A stretch of DNA of 64,000 nucleotides from Nonomuraea sp. NBC_00507 (lineage in GTDB: Bacteria > Actinomycetota > Actinomycetes > Streptosporangiales > Streptosporangiaceae). Shown one piece after another: positions 9,817-17,921 of this stretch. Location of the stretch: assembly GCF_036013525.1 (NCBI RefSeq), contig NZ_CP107853.1:7998001-8062000 (forward strand). The letters are read 5' to 3'. Below the pieces are notes generated by a model. That model was given only the letters and a program-made list of their open reading frames with translations, was not told the DNA's origin and searched no databases. The translations under genes were made by a program, and so were the position numbers. Each line of letters begins with the position of its first letter. Position 1 is the stretch's first letter.

Positions 9817-10044
9817 TCAGCTAGAGGTCCCTTCCCCCCGCGTGAAGGCGAGTCGGTCGGAGTCCGTGCCGGTTTCGATGATGGCCGCGTCGAAGGTGAG
9901 CTGGTCGGCGTTGGCGGGACCTTCGGAATCGAATGTCGCTTCGAACGAGCCGTATCGAGCGACGTGCTTGACACGGGGAGGGCGTTGTCGCGGCCCGACA
10001 TGAACGAGACGCGGATCTCGATGGTCTGGGGGTGGCCAGATCAA
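9817..10044 (-). pseudogene. Fragment, possibly YceI-like lipid-binding protein
   Basis: The minus strand reads VKHVARYGSFEATFDSEG then QLTFDAAIIETGTDSD. This resembles the N-terminal part of YceI proteins (a VRH segment, a FEGTI strand, and an IDTG segment). It has no proper start or end. It lies downstream of the DsbA-like gene on the same strand. The family call is tentative. Confidence 0.3.
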
Positions 10045-10069
10045 AGTGGCGAAGGCGGCAGCTTGCGGC

Positions 10070-10690
10070 TCAGAAGCGTGTCGCGCGTTCGAGGAGGCTT
10101 GTCAGAACGGCAGGTTCCTGAACGGCCGAGACTGGCGGGGCTCCGTCAATGACGAGTGCAGGCACGCCTCGGATTCCCCTCTGGGTGGCGCGGCGTTCAT
10201 CGGCTCGGACTTCAGCGCTGAACGCGTCGCCGGTCAAGAGTTCACCTACCTGGGCGAGATCAAGTCCGGCCTCGACGCCGAATGCTTGGAGAACGTCCGG
10301 GTCGGCGATGTTACGGCCCATGGTGTGATAGCCGTAAAGGAGACGTTCCAGAACGGCGTCGGCCAGGCCGCAGGTGGCGGCCAGGTGGATCAGGCGGTGA
10401 GCATCGAAGGAGTTGACGGGCCGGACCTGGTGCAGGTTGAGTTCCAGTTCCTCGGCTGCGCCGAGCGCTTGGATGTGGGCCACCCGGGCGCTCGCTCGGG
10501 CTGGGTCGTTCTGGTAGGTGGCGATCACCTGCGCCGCCGTCAGGCCGGGGATGGGGCTTCCGTCCGGATCGAGTTCGAAACTGCGCCAGACGACGTTCAC
10601 ATCGTTTCGGCCCTTCAGGGCGGTGGCCAGTCTTCTCTTGCCGATGTAGCACCAAGGGCACAGGACGTCGAAGTAGACCTCGACTTGCAT
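10070..10690 (-). CDS. DsbA family oxidoreductase (FrnE-like)
   Basis: A 206-residue thioredoxin-fold protein. It begins MQVEVYFDVLCPWCYIGKRRL, so the CPWC redox motif is at residues 11-14. The alpha-helical insert follows, and the cis-proline region is IRGVPALVIDG. FrnE-type proteins are cytoplasmic and are linked to disulfide chemistry in secondary metabolism or oxidative stress. The gene follows the MFS gene by 15 bp on the same strand, so it is likely the last gene of the ADH-MFS-DsbA operon controlled by the divergent TetR. Confidence 0.9.
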   Translation of the reverse strand: MQVEVYFDVLCPWCYIGKRRLATALKGRNDVNVVWRSFELDPDGSPIPGLTAAQVIATYQNDPARASARVAHIQALGAAEELELNLHQVRPVNSFDAHRLIHLAATCGLADAVLERLLYGYHTMGRNIADPDVLQAFGVEAGLDLAQVGELLTGDAFSAEVRADERRATQRGIRGVPALVIDGAPPVSAVQEPAVLTSLLERATRF

Positions 10691-10705
10691 GATCGTTCGG
10701 TCCTT

Positions 10706-12268
10706 TCAGTCGAGCGCTGGGGTGGGCGTCGTGGCCTGTTCGGGATGGCTCGGTGGGTGCGGCCGTGTTGCGCGCCGCAGGGTAAGGGTCAGCAGTAGGG
10801 CGAGCGCGATGAGCAGGGGGATCGTGATGAGCGCGTGCACGTGGAGGCTGTGGGCGAACGCGTCCCGAGCGGTTTGGGCCAAGGGGATGCCGAGGCTTTC
10901 GGGGAGTTGCTGGGCTGCCTGGAGCGCGGCGGGCAACGTCTCGCGGGTGGCTTCGGCGACCTTGGCGGGGACGCCGTCGGGCGTGTGGCCGATCATGTAG
11001 TTGCCGTAGACGCCGGTCGCGATGCTGCCGAGCACGGCGATGCCGAGCGCGCCGCCGAGTTCGGCGCCGGTCTCGGAGATCGCTGAGGCGGCCCCGGCGC
11101 GTTCGGGCGGTGCCGCGCCGAGGACCAGGTTGGTTCCCAGGGCCATGAACGGGGTCAGCCCGGCGAAGAGGAGGACGGAGCCGGACACCAGGATGACGGG
11201 GTTTCTGTCCACCTGGGTGAGCAGGATGGGACCGATGACGGCGAACGCGGCTCCGGCGCTCATGAGGACGACTGGGCGGATTCGGTCGGTGAGGCTGGAG
11301 ACCACCAGGGCCACGACGGTACCGGTGATCGCGGTGGGCAGCTGCCATAGTCCGGCCTCCAACGGAGAGAAGCCGAGCACCAGTTGCAGGTATTGCGAGG
11401 TGAGCAGGCTGGTCCCGAACAGCACGATGCCGACCAGCACCATGCCTGTGACGGATACGGCGAAGGCAGGGAAACGGAACAATCCCAGGTCCAAGAGCGG
11501 GTTGGACAGCCGCCGCTGGCGGCGTACGAATACCACGCCGATCATTAGGCCCGCGACCAGGACACCAGCGGACGGCAGGGCGAAGCCGTGGACGGCGAGA
11601 TCCTTGATGCCGAACACGATCGTCAGAGGAGTCAGCAGTGACAGGACCACGCTGACCGTGTCCAGCCGCCCGGAAGCCGAAGCGCGGGATTCAGGGATCA
11701 GGAAGGGGCCGGTGACCAGCAGCAGGGCCATAGTGGGAACGGCGAGCAGGAACACCGACCCCCACCAGAAGTATTGCAGCAGCACACCGCCGACCAGCGG
11801 GCCGAGCGCACCACCGCCCATGAAAGCCATCATCCAGATCGTGATGGCCAGGGTGCGCTGCCGGACGTCGAGGAACAGGGCGCGGATGAGCGCCAGCGAG
11901 GACGGCGCCAGAGCGGCGGCGGCGACTCCCTGGATCGCCCGTGCTGCGATGAGCGTGCTGGCGCTGGGGGTGTATGCGGCGGCAACAGATGCGCCGGTGA
12001 ACGCGACGGCGCCGACCAGCAGGATCCGGCGGTGCCCGAGACGGTCGCCGAGCGTACCCATCGTGACCAGTGATCCGGCGACCATGAAGCCGTAGATATC
12101 GGTGATCCACAGCAGTTGGGGGCCGTCGGGCTCCAGATCGGCGCTCAGGCTTGGCAGCGCCAGATAGAGCACGGACATGTTCATCATGACCAGCACGGCG
12201 GGGACGCCCAGGACCGCCAGGGCGGTCCACCCCCGCACTCCGGCTCTGGCAGGGGGCTTATGGGCCAT
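10706..12268 (-). CDS. MFS drug-efflux transporter, DHA2 (EmrB/QacA) family
   Basis: A 520-residue integral membrane protein of DHA2 size (14 helices). It shows the early motif LWITDIYGFMVAGSLVTMG, loop motif GTLGDRLGHRRILL and motif C-like GGALGPLVGGVLLQYF. Such pumps export drugs or toxic metabolites using proton flow. The gene starts 12 bp after the quinone oxidoreductase stop and precedes the DsbA-like gene, which suggests an operon for detoxification and export. Confidence 0.9.
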   Translation of the reverse strand: MAHKPPARAGVRGWTALAVLGVPAVLVMMNMSVLYLALPSLSADLEPDGPQLLWITDIYGFMVAGSLVTMGTLGDRLGHRRILLVGAVAFTGASVAAAYTPSASTLIAARAIQGVAAAALAPSSLALIRALFLDVRQRTLAITIWMMAFMGGGALGPLVGGVLLQYFWWGSVFLLAVPTMALLLVTGPFLIPESRASASGRLDTVSVVLSLLTPLTIVFGIKDLAVHGFALPSAGVLVAGLMIGVVFVRRQRRLSNPLLDLGLFRFPAFAVSVTGMVLVGIVLFGTSLLTSQYLQLVLGFSPLEAGLWQLPTAITGTVVALVVSSLTDRIRPVVLMSAGAAFAVIGPILLTQVDRNPVILVSGSVLLFAGLTPFMALGTNLVLGAAPPERAGAASAISETGAELGGALGIAVLGSIATGVYGNYMIGHTPDGVPAKVAEATRETLPAALQAAQQLPESLGIPLAQTARDAFAHSLHVHALITIPLLIALALLLTLTLRRATRPHPPSHPEQATTPTPALD

Positions 12269-12280
12269 GGGAATCCGATC

Positions 12281-13264
12281 TCAGCCGCGGGCATTGCTGG
12301 CGGGGATGAGTAGGGTCTTGCCGATGGTGGTCCGGGCCTCGATCGCCCGGTGCGCGGCGGCCGCCGCCTCGAGCGGGAAAGTCTGGCCGATGACCGGACG
12401 CAGCTTCCCGTCGGCCGCGAGGTTCAGCGCGTCGACGATGAGAGCGCGGGTTTGGGCCGGGTTCGGTGCGGTGGTGAGGCCGATGACGCCGATGGAGCGT
12501 GCCTGGAGTTCGCCTTCGTCGAGTTCGGCGTCGGCGCCGCCGGCCATTCCGTAGATGCTCACGCGTCCGCCGTCGCGTAGCGCTGCGATCGCCTCGGTGC
12601 CGATCCGGCCGCCGACCCCGTCGAAGACGAGATCGAGTCCGGCGCCGCCGGTCGCCTCCGCCACCCGATCCAGCCAGTCAGGCCGGGAGTAGTCGACATA
12701 GGCGGCCGCGCCCAGTGAGGTGACCAGCCCGGCCTTGCCGACGCCTCGCGCAGCGCCGATCACGTGAGCATCCGCGGCGGCGGCGAGTTGCACCAGCAGG
12801 CTGCCGACACCCCCTCCCGCAGCCTCCACGAGAACCCGCTCCGACGGCTTGATCTCCGCCTGCCGGTACAGCAGCAGCGCCGTACGCCCATCGGCCAGCA
12901 GCGCGACCGCATCCTTGAGCTCCAGACCCGCGGGAACCGGAACCGCGTCCTGGGCCCGAGCCAGCGCCAGCTCGGCGTAACCGCCCTCGCCGCCGGTGGT
13001 GGTGACCACGACTGTTCCCATCAGGGCCGGGTCCACGTCTGCTCCGACGGCAACGATGCGGCCGCCCACGCCATTGCCGGGTATGCGGGGTAGCGCGGGC
13101 CTGCCGAACGGCCCGTTGCCCGAGCGCACCTGCGTCTCGACGAACGTGATACTCGCGTACGCCACCGCGACGAGCACCTGCCCCGGCTCTGGCACGGGAT
13201 CTTCGACGTGCCGTATCCACAGGACCTCCGGCCCTCCGAACTCTTCCATGACGACGGCGCGCAT
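12281..13264 (-). CDS. Zinc-free medium-chain reductase (quinone oxidoreductase type)
   Basis: A 327-residue MDR protein. An N-terminal GroES-like domain (EVLWIRHVEDPVPEPGQVLV, GNGVGGRIVAVG) is followed by a Rossmann domain with VLVEAAGGGVGSLLVQLA. The structural-zinc cysteines of true alcohol dehydrogenases are absent. The likely activity is NADPH-dependent reduction of a quinone or enone. It is the first gene of the minus-strand operon and is divergent from the TetR gene at 13352. Confidence 0.9.
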   Translation of the reverse strand: MRAVVMEEFGGPEVLWIRHVEDPVPEPGQVLVAVAYASITFVETQVRSGNGPFGRPALPRIPGNGVGGRIVAVGADVDPALMGTVVVTTTGGEGGYAELALARAQDAVPVPAGLELKDAVALLADGRTALLLYRQAEIKPSERVLVEAAGGGVGSLLVQLAAAADAHVIGAARGVGKAGLVTSLGAAAYVDYSRPDWLDRVAEATGGAGLDLVFDGVGGRIGTEAIAALRDGGRVSIYGMAGGADAELDEGELQARSIGVIGLTTAPNPAQTRALIVDALNLAADGKLRPVIGQTFPLEAAAAAHRAIEARTTIGKTLLIPASNARG

Positions 13265-13276
13265 GACACTCCTCTA

Positions 13277-13330
13277 AACGGATAGATTCGCTTCGTTTGG
13301 ACAGAACCTATAACGGAGTGAATCGCTTCG
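13277..13330. promoter_or_regulatory. Candidate operator pair in a divergent promoter
   Basis: Two 19-bp imperfect direct repeats, AACGGATAGATTCGCTTCG (13277-13295) and AACGGAGTGAATCGCTTCG (13312-13330), start 35 bp apart in the 87-bp gap between the quinone oxidoreductase and TetR genes. The second runs into a small palindrome (CGCTTcgcaAAGCG). Inference: binding sites for the TetR protein at 13352. Confidence 0.55.
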
Positions 13331-13351
13331 CAAAGCGGATACAGTGAGCGC

Positions 13352-14035
13352 ATGGCCCGCAGAGCTCCCCGGCACGCAGAAGCCGAACGCAACGACCAGG
13401 CCCTCCTGGAGGCCGCCAAGAAAGTCCTGGCCGTGGACGGAGCGCATGCATCGGTGGCGACGATCGCCGCACGCGCCGGAGTCGGCATCGCCAGCCTCTA
13501 CCGCCGCTACCGTTCCAAAGACGAGCTCTTCCAGCACCTGTGCGCGCTGTCACTCGACCAGTGGATCCAGGCCGCCGAACGCGGCCTGCGACACAACGAC
13601 CCTTGGGAAGGGCTCGCTCACTACATCAGCGCCTGCATCGAGTTCAGCGGCGGCTCCCTCGGGCCGCTGGCCGGCACGATCGCCGTCACCGACGAAATGG
13701 CGGCCAAGTTCACCAGGTCCGATGAGCTGATGCGAGCGTTGGTGGCCCGCGCGCACGCCGCCGGAGTGCTCAGACCGGACGCCACGGCCATGGACATCTC
13801 GCTCCTGATCGAACAACTCGGCAAGTCCCCCCTGATCGAACAACTCGACCGGCAGGGCCGCACCGACCTGACCGACGCAGCCCACAACGCCCGAAAGCGC
13901 ACGATCGCCATCGCTCTCGACGGCCTGCGCTCCGGCCACCCTCAGCTGCCCGGGACCGCACCCACTCCCGCCCTCCTCGCCGAACGCTGGGAGCACGCCC
14001 CCACAGACTCGACGAGGACGCCAGGACGGCCTTGA
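13352..14035 (+). CDS. TetR family transcriptional regulator, 3' end at IS junction
   Basis: A 227-residue regulator. The HTH reads RNDQALLEAAKKVLAVDG, VATIAARAGVGIASLYRRYRSKDEL, and the C-terminal domain has a TetR-type helical pattern. It is divergent from the ADH-MFS-DsbA operon and is its likely repressor. The stop codon TGA (14033-14035) lies in the terminal bases of the adjacent IS200/IS605-type element, so the insertion may have cut off the native C-terminus. The ligand and dimer domain looks complete. Confidence 0.9.
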   Translation: MARRAPRHAEAERNDQALLEAAKKVLAVDGAHASVATIAARAGVGIASLYRRYRSKDELFQHLCALSLDQWIQAAERGLRHNDPWEGLAHYISACIEFSGGSLGPLAGTIAVTDEMAAKFTRSDELMRALVARAHAAGVLRPDATAMDISLLIEQLGKSPLIEQLDRQGRTDLTDAAHNARKRTIAIALDGLRSGHPQLPGTAPTPALLAERWEHAPTDSTRTPGRP

Positions 14036-14190
14036 CGTGCTCCTCCCTTTGATTGGGGAGGATTCTCATGGCCGCAACGCGGCCACCCCTTGCGGGGCGG
14101 CGTGGGGAGTCCCGCCATGAGGTGCTTGACGCTTCAGCGGCCCCAGTGGTGCAGGGCCTCCACGTCCGGTGACCGCCCGTCCGGCGGCTG
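14033..14190 (-). ncRNA. Predicted omega (reRNA) scaffold of TnpB copy 1
   Basis: In IS200/IS605 elements the RNA guide for TnpB comes from the tnpB 3' end and the right end of the element. This segment covers that region, is conserved in copy 2, and contains GC-rich hairpins (ACGCGGCC repeats and a CCTCCCC/GGGAGG pair). The guide would begin just outside at about 14032, reading leftward on the minus strand. This is inferred from position and family; no transcript evidence is available. Confidence 0.45.
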
Positions 14191-15400
14191 AGTTGTACCG
14201 ATACAACTGGGTGCGGGCGGCGTTGACGTCGGCGTTGCCGATCCACCCGCAGGCTGGATTCTTGCACACGAACCGGGACTGACTCTCGCGCGAGCCCTCA
14301 ATGATCGTGTGGCAGGCGTGGCATTCCTGGCTGGTGCCCGGCGCCGGGATGTAGACGACCTTGCCGCCCTTGTCGGTGGCCTTGTAGGTGAGAAATTCGG
14401 CGGTGCGGCCCCACGCCTGCACAGCGATGGCCCGGTTCAGGCCGCGTTTTTGGGCGACGTTCCTGCCCGGCTGTTCAAGGGTGCCCGAGGCGCTCGCCAT
14501 CATGTTCGTGACCTTGAGGTCTTCCAGCACGATGACGGAGAACCGGTCGGTGAGCTTGGCGGTGGTCTGGTGCTGCCAGTCGATGGCCCGGCGCTTGGCT
14601 GTCGCGCGCAGGCGGGCGATCTGGTCGTAGGTTGTCTTCAGCCGGTTACTGGCAGGCTGACCGGGTGTCGCCGCTCGTTTCTGGCGGGCGGCTTTGCGTT
14701 CCAGACGGAGCAGGCGCTCCTGCTCCCCGCCGGTCAGCCACTGGTTACGGTGGAAGATCTTCTCCCCGGTGGACAGCGCCAACGGTACGGCGATGCCCCG
14801 GTCGATCGCGGTGTGCGGCCCCGGATGCGGGGCGGGCACCGGCTGCTCGGTCTGGATACGGAACACGATGTGCCACCCGCCTGCCTCCTTCACCAACCGC
14901 GCCCCGGTGATCTTCCCATCCCGGCTGCCCTTGGTGACCCCGGGCAGGTCCTTGGTCCATCGGAAGCGGACCCGGCCGAGTTTGGGGATGGTGACCGCGC
15001 CCCACCGGCGGTTGATCCGGGTGATGTTCAGGTCCCGCGCCTGGGGGACGTCCACGGCCATCCGGGAGCGGAACCGGCTCTTGAACGTGGGGCGTTCGGC
15101 CGGGTGGTCGGGGTTGAAGTAGTTGGCCCACGCCTGCCGGTAGGTCTTCAGCACGGCTTGCGCCGCCTGCGCGGGCAGGTCGTTGAGCCAGTCGATCTCT
15201 TTGCGGGCGGCCCGGATGGCCTCGTCGCACTGGGCGAGGGAGGCGAAGCGGCCCTGCCGGAAGGTGAAGAACTCGTGCAGCAGGTTCCACAGTGTGCGCG
15301 CGTTGTGCGCCTGGCCGTCCAACACGGCGCTCTGCCGCTGGTCCAACTCCAGGCGGGTGACATGAGCGCGGTTGCGTTTCTCCTGCTCCACGCGGCTCAT
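14066..15400 (-). CDS. tnpB: TnpB RNA-guided nuclease (IS200/IS605 OrfB)
   Basis: A 444-residue TnpB with an N-terminal wedge/REC region and a split RuvC domain. Catalytic residues are visible: Asp200 in TAIDRGIAV, Glu293 in VLEDLKV and Asp391 in NADVNAARTQ. The target-nucleic-acid zinc finger is Cys360/Cys363 and Cys379/Cys384 (CHAC...CKNPAC). All key residues are present, so it should be active. In this family TnpB cuts DNA next to the insertion motif under guide-RNA control and helps keep the element in place. The ATG at 15400 is divergent from tnpA. Confidence 0.93.
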   Translation of the reverse strand: MSRVEQEKRNRAHVTRLELDQRQSAVLDGQAHNARTLWNLLHEFFTFRQGRFASLAQCDEAIRAARKEIDWLNDLPAQAAQAVLKTYRQAWANYFNPDHPAERPTFKSRFRSRMAVDVPQARDLNITRINRRWGAVTIPKLGRVRFRWTKDLPGVTKGSRDGKITGARLVKEAGGWHIVFRIQTEQPVPAPHPGPHTAIDRGIAVPLALSTGEKIFHRNQWLTGGEQERLLRLERKAARQKRAATPGQPASNRLKTTYDQIARLRATAKRRAIDWQHQTTAKLTDRFSVIVLEDLKVTNMMASASGTLEQPGRNVAQKRGLNRAIAVQAWGRTAEFLTYKATDKGGKVVYIPAPGTSQECHACHTIIEGSRESQSRFVCKNPACGWIGNADVNAARTQLYRYNSAAGRAVTGRGGPAPLGPLKRQAPHGGTPHAAPQGVAALRP

Positions 15401-15415
15401 TCTATCGTTTGGTGT

Positions 15416-15847
15416 ATGTCACCGCGATGGGAACCGAACCCCGACATCAGAACCGGGCGTCACTGCGTCCACGATCTGTCCGCGCATTTGGTGTTTGTCA
15501 CGAAATATCGGCGGGACGCACTCACCAGCCCCATGCTGGAACGCTGCGAACAGATCATGATAGAGGTGTGCGAGAAATTCGACTGCGAGCTGACCGACTT
15601 CAACGGCGCACACGACCACGTCCACCTCCTGGTCCGCTACCCGCCCAAGGTCGCCCTGTCCTCCCTCGTCAACTCCCTCAAAGGCGTCTCAGCCCGCTAC
15701 CTCCGCCAGGAATACAACACCCACGTCCGCACACACCTATGGAGCGGCCACTTCTGGTCCCGCTCCTACTACGCAGGCTCGACCGGCGACGCCAACCTGG
15801 CGACCATCCGCACCTACCTCCAGTCCCAGGACCGGCCCCAGAAATGA
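15416..15847 (+). CDS. tnpA: IS200/IS605 Y1 transposase TnpA
   Basis: A 143-residue single-strand transposase. It has the HUH motif HDHVHLL (His68, His70), the fold strand HLVFVTKYRRDAL and the nucleophile tyrosine Tyr134 in IRTYLQSQ. Family members cut and join single-stranded element ends at hairpins near tetranucleotide sites during replication. The ATG at 15416 begins MSPRWEPNP, as in copy 2, and lies 15 bp from the divergent tnpB start. It looks intact. Confidence 0.93.
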   Translation: MSPRWEPNPDIRTGRHCVHDLSAHLVFVTKYRRDALTSPMLERCEQIMIEVCEKFDCELTDFNGAHDHVHLLVRYPPKVALSSLVNSLKGVSARYLRQEYNTHVRTHLWSGHFWSRSYYAGSTGDANLATIRTYLQSQDRPQK

Positions 15848-15992
15848 GACAACACCAGACGTCGTCGCACTGGATTCCCAAGAGTGCGGGTTAGGGCACG
15901 TTCAGGCCCTTGGGGGCCTTCCCGCGCGGGCCTTCACCTCCCGCCTGAAGGCGGGATGCCGCGGTTGGCGGCGGCCAGGCGCAGGTTCCATC

Positions 15993-17093
15993 TCATCGTC
16001 GTAGTCCTTCCAGCTGAGCGGCGATGCGTTGCTGCCCGGCGATCCAGGCGTCCTCGATATGGGTGCTGGGGACGTGGACGTACTTCATGGTGGTGGCGAT
16101 CCAGGCGTGCCCGAGGGTGGCCGGGATCGCCACCAGGTCCATGCCGCCCAGATAAAGCTGGGAGGCGCAGAAGTGGCGAAGGACGTGGGGAGTGATCACC
16201 TCGGGCCAGTCCGGCAGGTGCGCCTGAGCGGCCCGGGCCAGCGCCGCGCGCAGAGTCTCATCACCGACACGGGCGGCACTGCCGTCGATGTTCTTGCGTT
16301 CGGACGGCAGCAACGAGGCACCGGGCCGGGTGTGGTCGTCGCCGAACTGGGCCCACACGTCCTCAACGAACCAGCGCAGCGTCGCCGCAGCGTTGTTGAT
16401 CAGCGGGACCATGCGTTCTCGCGGTCCGGACCCGCGGGCGCCCTTGCCGTGCCGGACGTGCAGCTTGCCGAAGCGGCCCAGCTCCCACTTGATGTCGGCC
16501 AGGTCGAGCTTGCAGGCCTCGTTCACCCGCAATCCAACCTCCGACATGAGTCGGCAGGCAGTGTAGTTGCGCGCGGCCGGGGCAAACTTGCGGCAGGTCG
16601 ACAGCTCTTCCCGCCAGCCGGCGAACAACCGGCTGACCTGGTCGGCGGTGGGCGGGATCCGTAGCCTGGGCTGTTGGCCGCCACGGGGCCGGTTCATCTC
16701 GTCGATCGGGCACTCGACGACCCGCCCGGTGGCCTGGTGGATCTCCACCTTGTGCCGTAATTCGAGAAACAAGAAGTAAGTCTTGATCGCCTGAGCCCGG
16801 GCCAGGCGTGTGCCCTTGGCCGTGTTCCGCAGCACCTTGCCGAAGTAGGCATCGGCATCGGCCGGGTCCATGTCCCACAGCGGCCGCCCGAACCAGGCCC
16901 GCGCCTGCTCCAGATGCATCACATCCGAGCTGATCGTCCCGTCCGACAGCCCCGCCGCGGCGCGGGCGAGCACGAACCCGGCCAGTACGTCAGTCTCCAA
17001 CGCATCCAAATCGTCCGGAGTCGCCGAGGCTCGCGCCACACGAAGATCCCGCACCACCGCCAGCGCCAACTCTGGCCTCCTCGTCTTCGCCAT
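15993..17093 (-). CDS. Tyrosine recombinase (XerC/D-like integrase)
   Basis: A 366-residue tyrosine recombinase. The N-terminal SAM-like core-binding domain covers about 1-130. The catalytic domain has Arg189 (EVGLRVNEACKL), Lys217 (VRHGKGARG), the box His303-x-x-Arg306 (PHVLRHFCA), His329 (LGHAWIATT) and the nucleophile Tyr338 (KYVHV). The full catalytic set is present. It abuts the left end of IS copy 1. An inverted repeat (17125-17141) lies just before its start. It may be a remnant of an integrated element; no att pair could be defined. Confidence 0.9.
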   Translation of the reverse strand: MAKTRRPELALAVVRDLRVARASATPDDLDALETDVLAGFVLARAAAGLSDGTISSDVMHLEQARAWFGRPLWDMDPADADAYFGKVLRNTAKGTRLARAQAIKTYFLFLELRHKVEIHQATGRVVECPIDEMNRPRGGQQPRLRIPPTADQVSRLFAGWREELSTCRKFAPAARNYTACRLMSEVGLRVNEACKLDLADIKWELGRFGKLHVRHGKGARGSGPRERMVPLINNAAATLRWFVEDVWAQFGDDHTRPGASLLPSERKNIDGSAARVGDETLRAALARAAQAHLPDWPEVITPHVLRHFCASQLYLGGMDLVAIPATLGHAWIATTMKYVHVPSTHIEDAWIAGQQRIAAQLEGLRR

Positions 17094-17124
17094 CTGTGCA
17101 AGACGAACGACGAGGACGATAGAC

Positions 17125-17141
17125 CTTCAGAATCTCTGAAG
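17125..17141. repeat. Inverted repeat upstream of the recombinase
   Basis: CTTCAG-aatct-CTGAAG, extended by AGAC/TCT on the flanks with one bulged base. It lies 32 bp before the recombinase start. It could be an operator or part of a recombination site. Confidence 0.35.
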
Positions 17142-17184
17142 TCTCATCAATCCTGCAAGAACTAGGGATCCCAGGAAGTAGGCT

Positions 17185-17236
17185 CGCCCCGGCCGGATGC
17201 CGCCAGGTCGGCACGGACATGGATGAACGCGGCCGC
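17185..17236. repeat. 52-bp repeat, copy A
   Basis: This 52-bp stretch matches 19301-19352 with 4 differences. In both copies the minus strand reads protein-like (HVRADLAASGRG here, RARADLASSGRG there), so they are probably two relics of one gene family. Confidence 0.6.
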
Positions 17237-17329
17237 CTGGGCAGGGCCGGCCTCAGTTGACCTGGGCCTTTTCCGATGGCCCCTCGGAACCAGCCGTGCC
17301 CGCTTTCGTCGCTCATCGTGGCATGCGTG

Positions 17330-17580
17330 TGGACGGCGGGCGTGGATGCCCTCATGGCATACGCGGCAGACGACGAGGGTCTTGCGCCGCGGAACCGCAT
17401 AATTCGCAGACCTCGGCGGTGAGCCGTTGGATCAACTCCAACCGGCGGCCAGCTCCTGGTCGGTCCAGCGGCGCGTGGACAAGTGGAACGGCCTGTCGCC
17501 GGTGATCCGCAGCGCTCTCCCGGAGGAGTCCGCCAGGCGGAGCCAGCGCCAAGAGCGAGGGCATCAACCGCGTCCGCACC
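17330..17580 (-). pseudogene. Remnant of a group II intron reverse transcriptase/maturase C-terminus
   Basis: The minus strand reads VPLVHAPLDRPGAGRRLELI, QRLTAEVCELCGS, and, after a frame change and internal deletion, KTLVVCRVCHEGIHARRPH. The CELCG and VCRxCHxxIH parts are the halves of the HNH endonuclease module that ends group II intron proteins; the intervening HHI segment is missing. No RT domain or intron RNA was found nearby. Call based on motif memory. Confidence 0.6.
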
Positions 17581-17611
17581 GCTCAACTTTGAAGACCCGG
17601 ACACCGGGCGC

Positions 17612-17660
17612 TTGCCGTCTGGAAACCGATCGGTGTACGCTGTCGGAAACCGATCGGTTT
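17612..17660 (+). promoter_or_regulatory. Promoter with paired TetR operators (before a dead SDR gene)
   Basis: -35 TTGCCG (17612-17617), -10 TACGCT (17636-17641), operator 1 AAACCGATCGGTGT (17623-17636, one change) and operator 2 AAACCGATCGGTTT (17647-17660). The 24-bp centre spacing is the same as at 6.6 and 19.7 kb. It remains although the downstream SDR is broken, and may now drive the NmrA-like gene at 17922. Confidence 0.65.
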
Positions 17661-17674
17661 CCGGTGGGAGCGCC

Positions 17675-17887
17675 CATACCAGCATCAAAGACGCGGTCGC
17701 CGTCGTGACAGGGGGCAGTCGCGGCATCGGGCAGGCACTGATGGAGGCCCCCTACGAGTGTGGAGCCGCCAAGGTCTGCGCGACCGCCCGCGACCCACGG
17801 GCCATCGGCGCAGCGTCAGTCGGTGCCGTTGATCGCCAAGCTGATGCAGAGATCCGTCTCGAACACGCCGCGCTCATCGCGTACTGA
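17675..17887 (+). pseudogene. N-terminal remnant of an SDR oxidoreductase
   Basis: It reads TSIKDAVAVVTGGSRGIGQA then CGAAKVCATARDPRAIGA. This aligns well with the first 45 residues of the intact SDR at 19751 (TAIKGANVFVTGGGRGIGKV; RGAAKVYATARDPRTV). The start codon position holds CAT instead of ATG, and similarity ends after about 45 codons. It is a paralogue of the 19751 gene that kept its operators. Confidence 0.75.
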
Positions 17888-17921
17888 TCGTGTGCGTACT
17901 TAACTTCTGGAGTAAAAAGCC

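Larger units (their letters stand above)
14033..15960. mobile_element. IS200/IS605-type element, copy 1 (divergent tnpB and tnpA)
   Basis: tnpB on the minus strand and a Y1 transposase gene on the plus strand diverge from about 15.4 kb. The right end, beyond tnpB, is shared with copy 2 up to a GAGGAGCACGTCAAGG segment (minus strand), which places that edge near 14033. The left end carries the hairpin TCCCGCC-TGAA-GGCGGGA (15939-15956), also found in copy 2; similarity stops just beyond it, so this edge is uncertain by about 40 bp. Elements of this class make no target duplication, and none is seen. Confidence 0.85.

Noticed and set aside
14309..15397. Upstream extension of the tnpA frame over tnpB
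   Set aside because: The reading before 15416 is the antisense of tnpB; the second copy confirms that TnpA starts at MSPRW.
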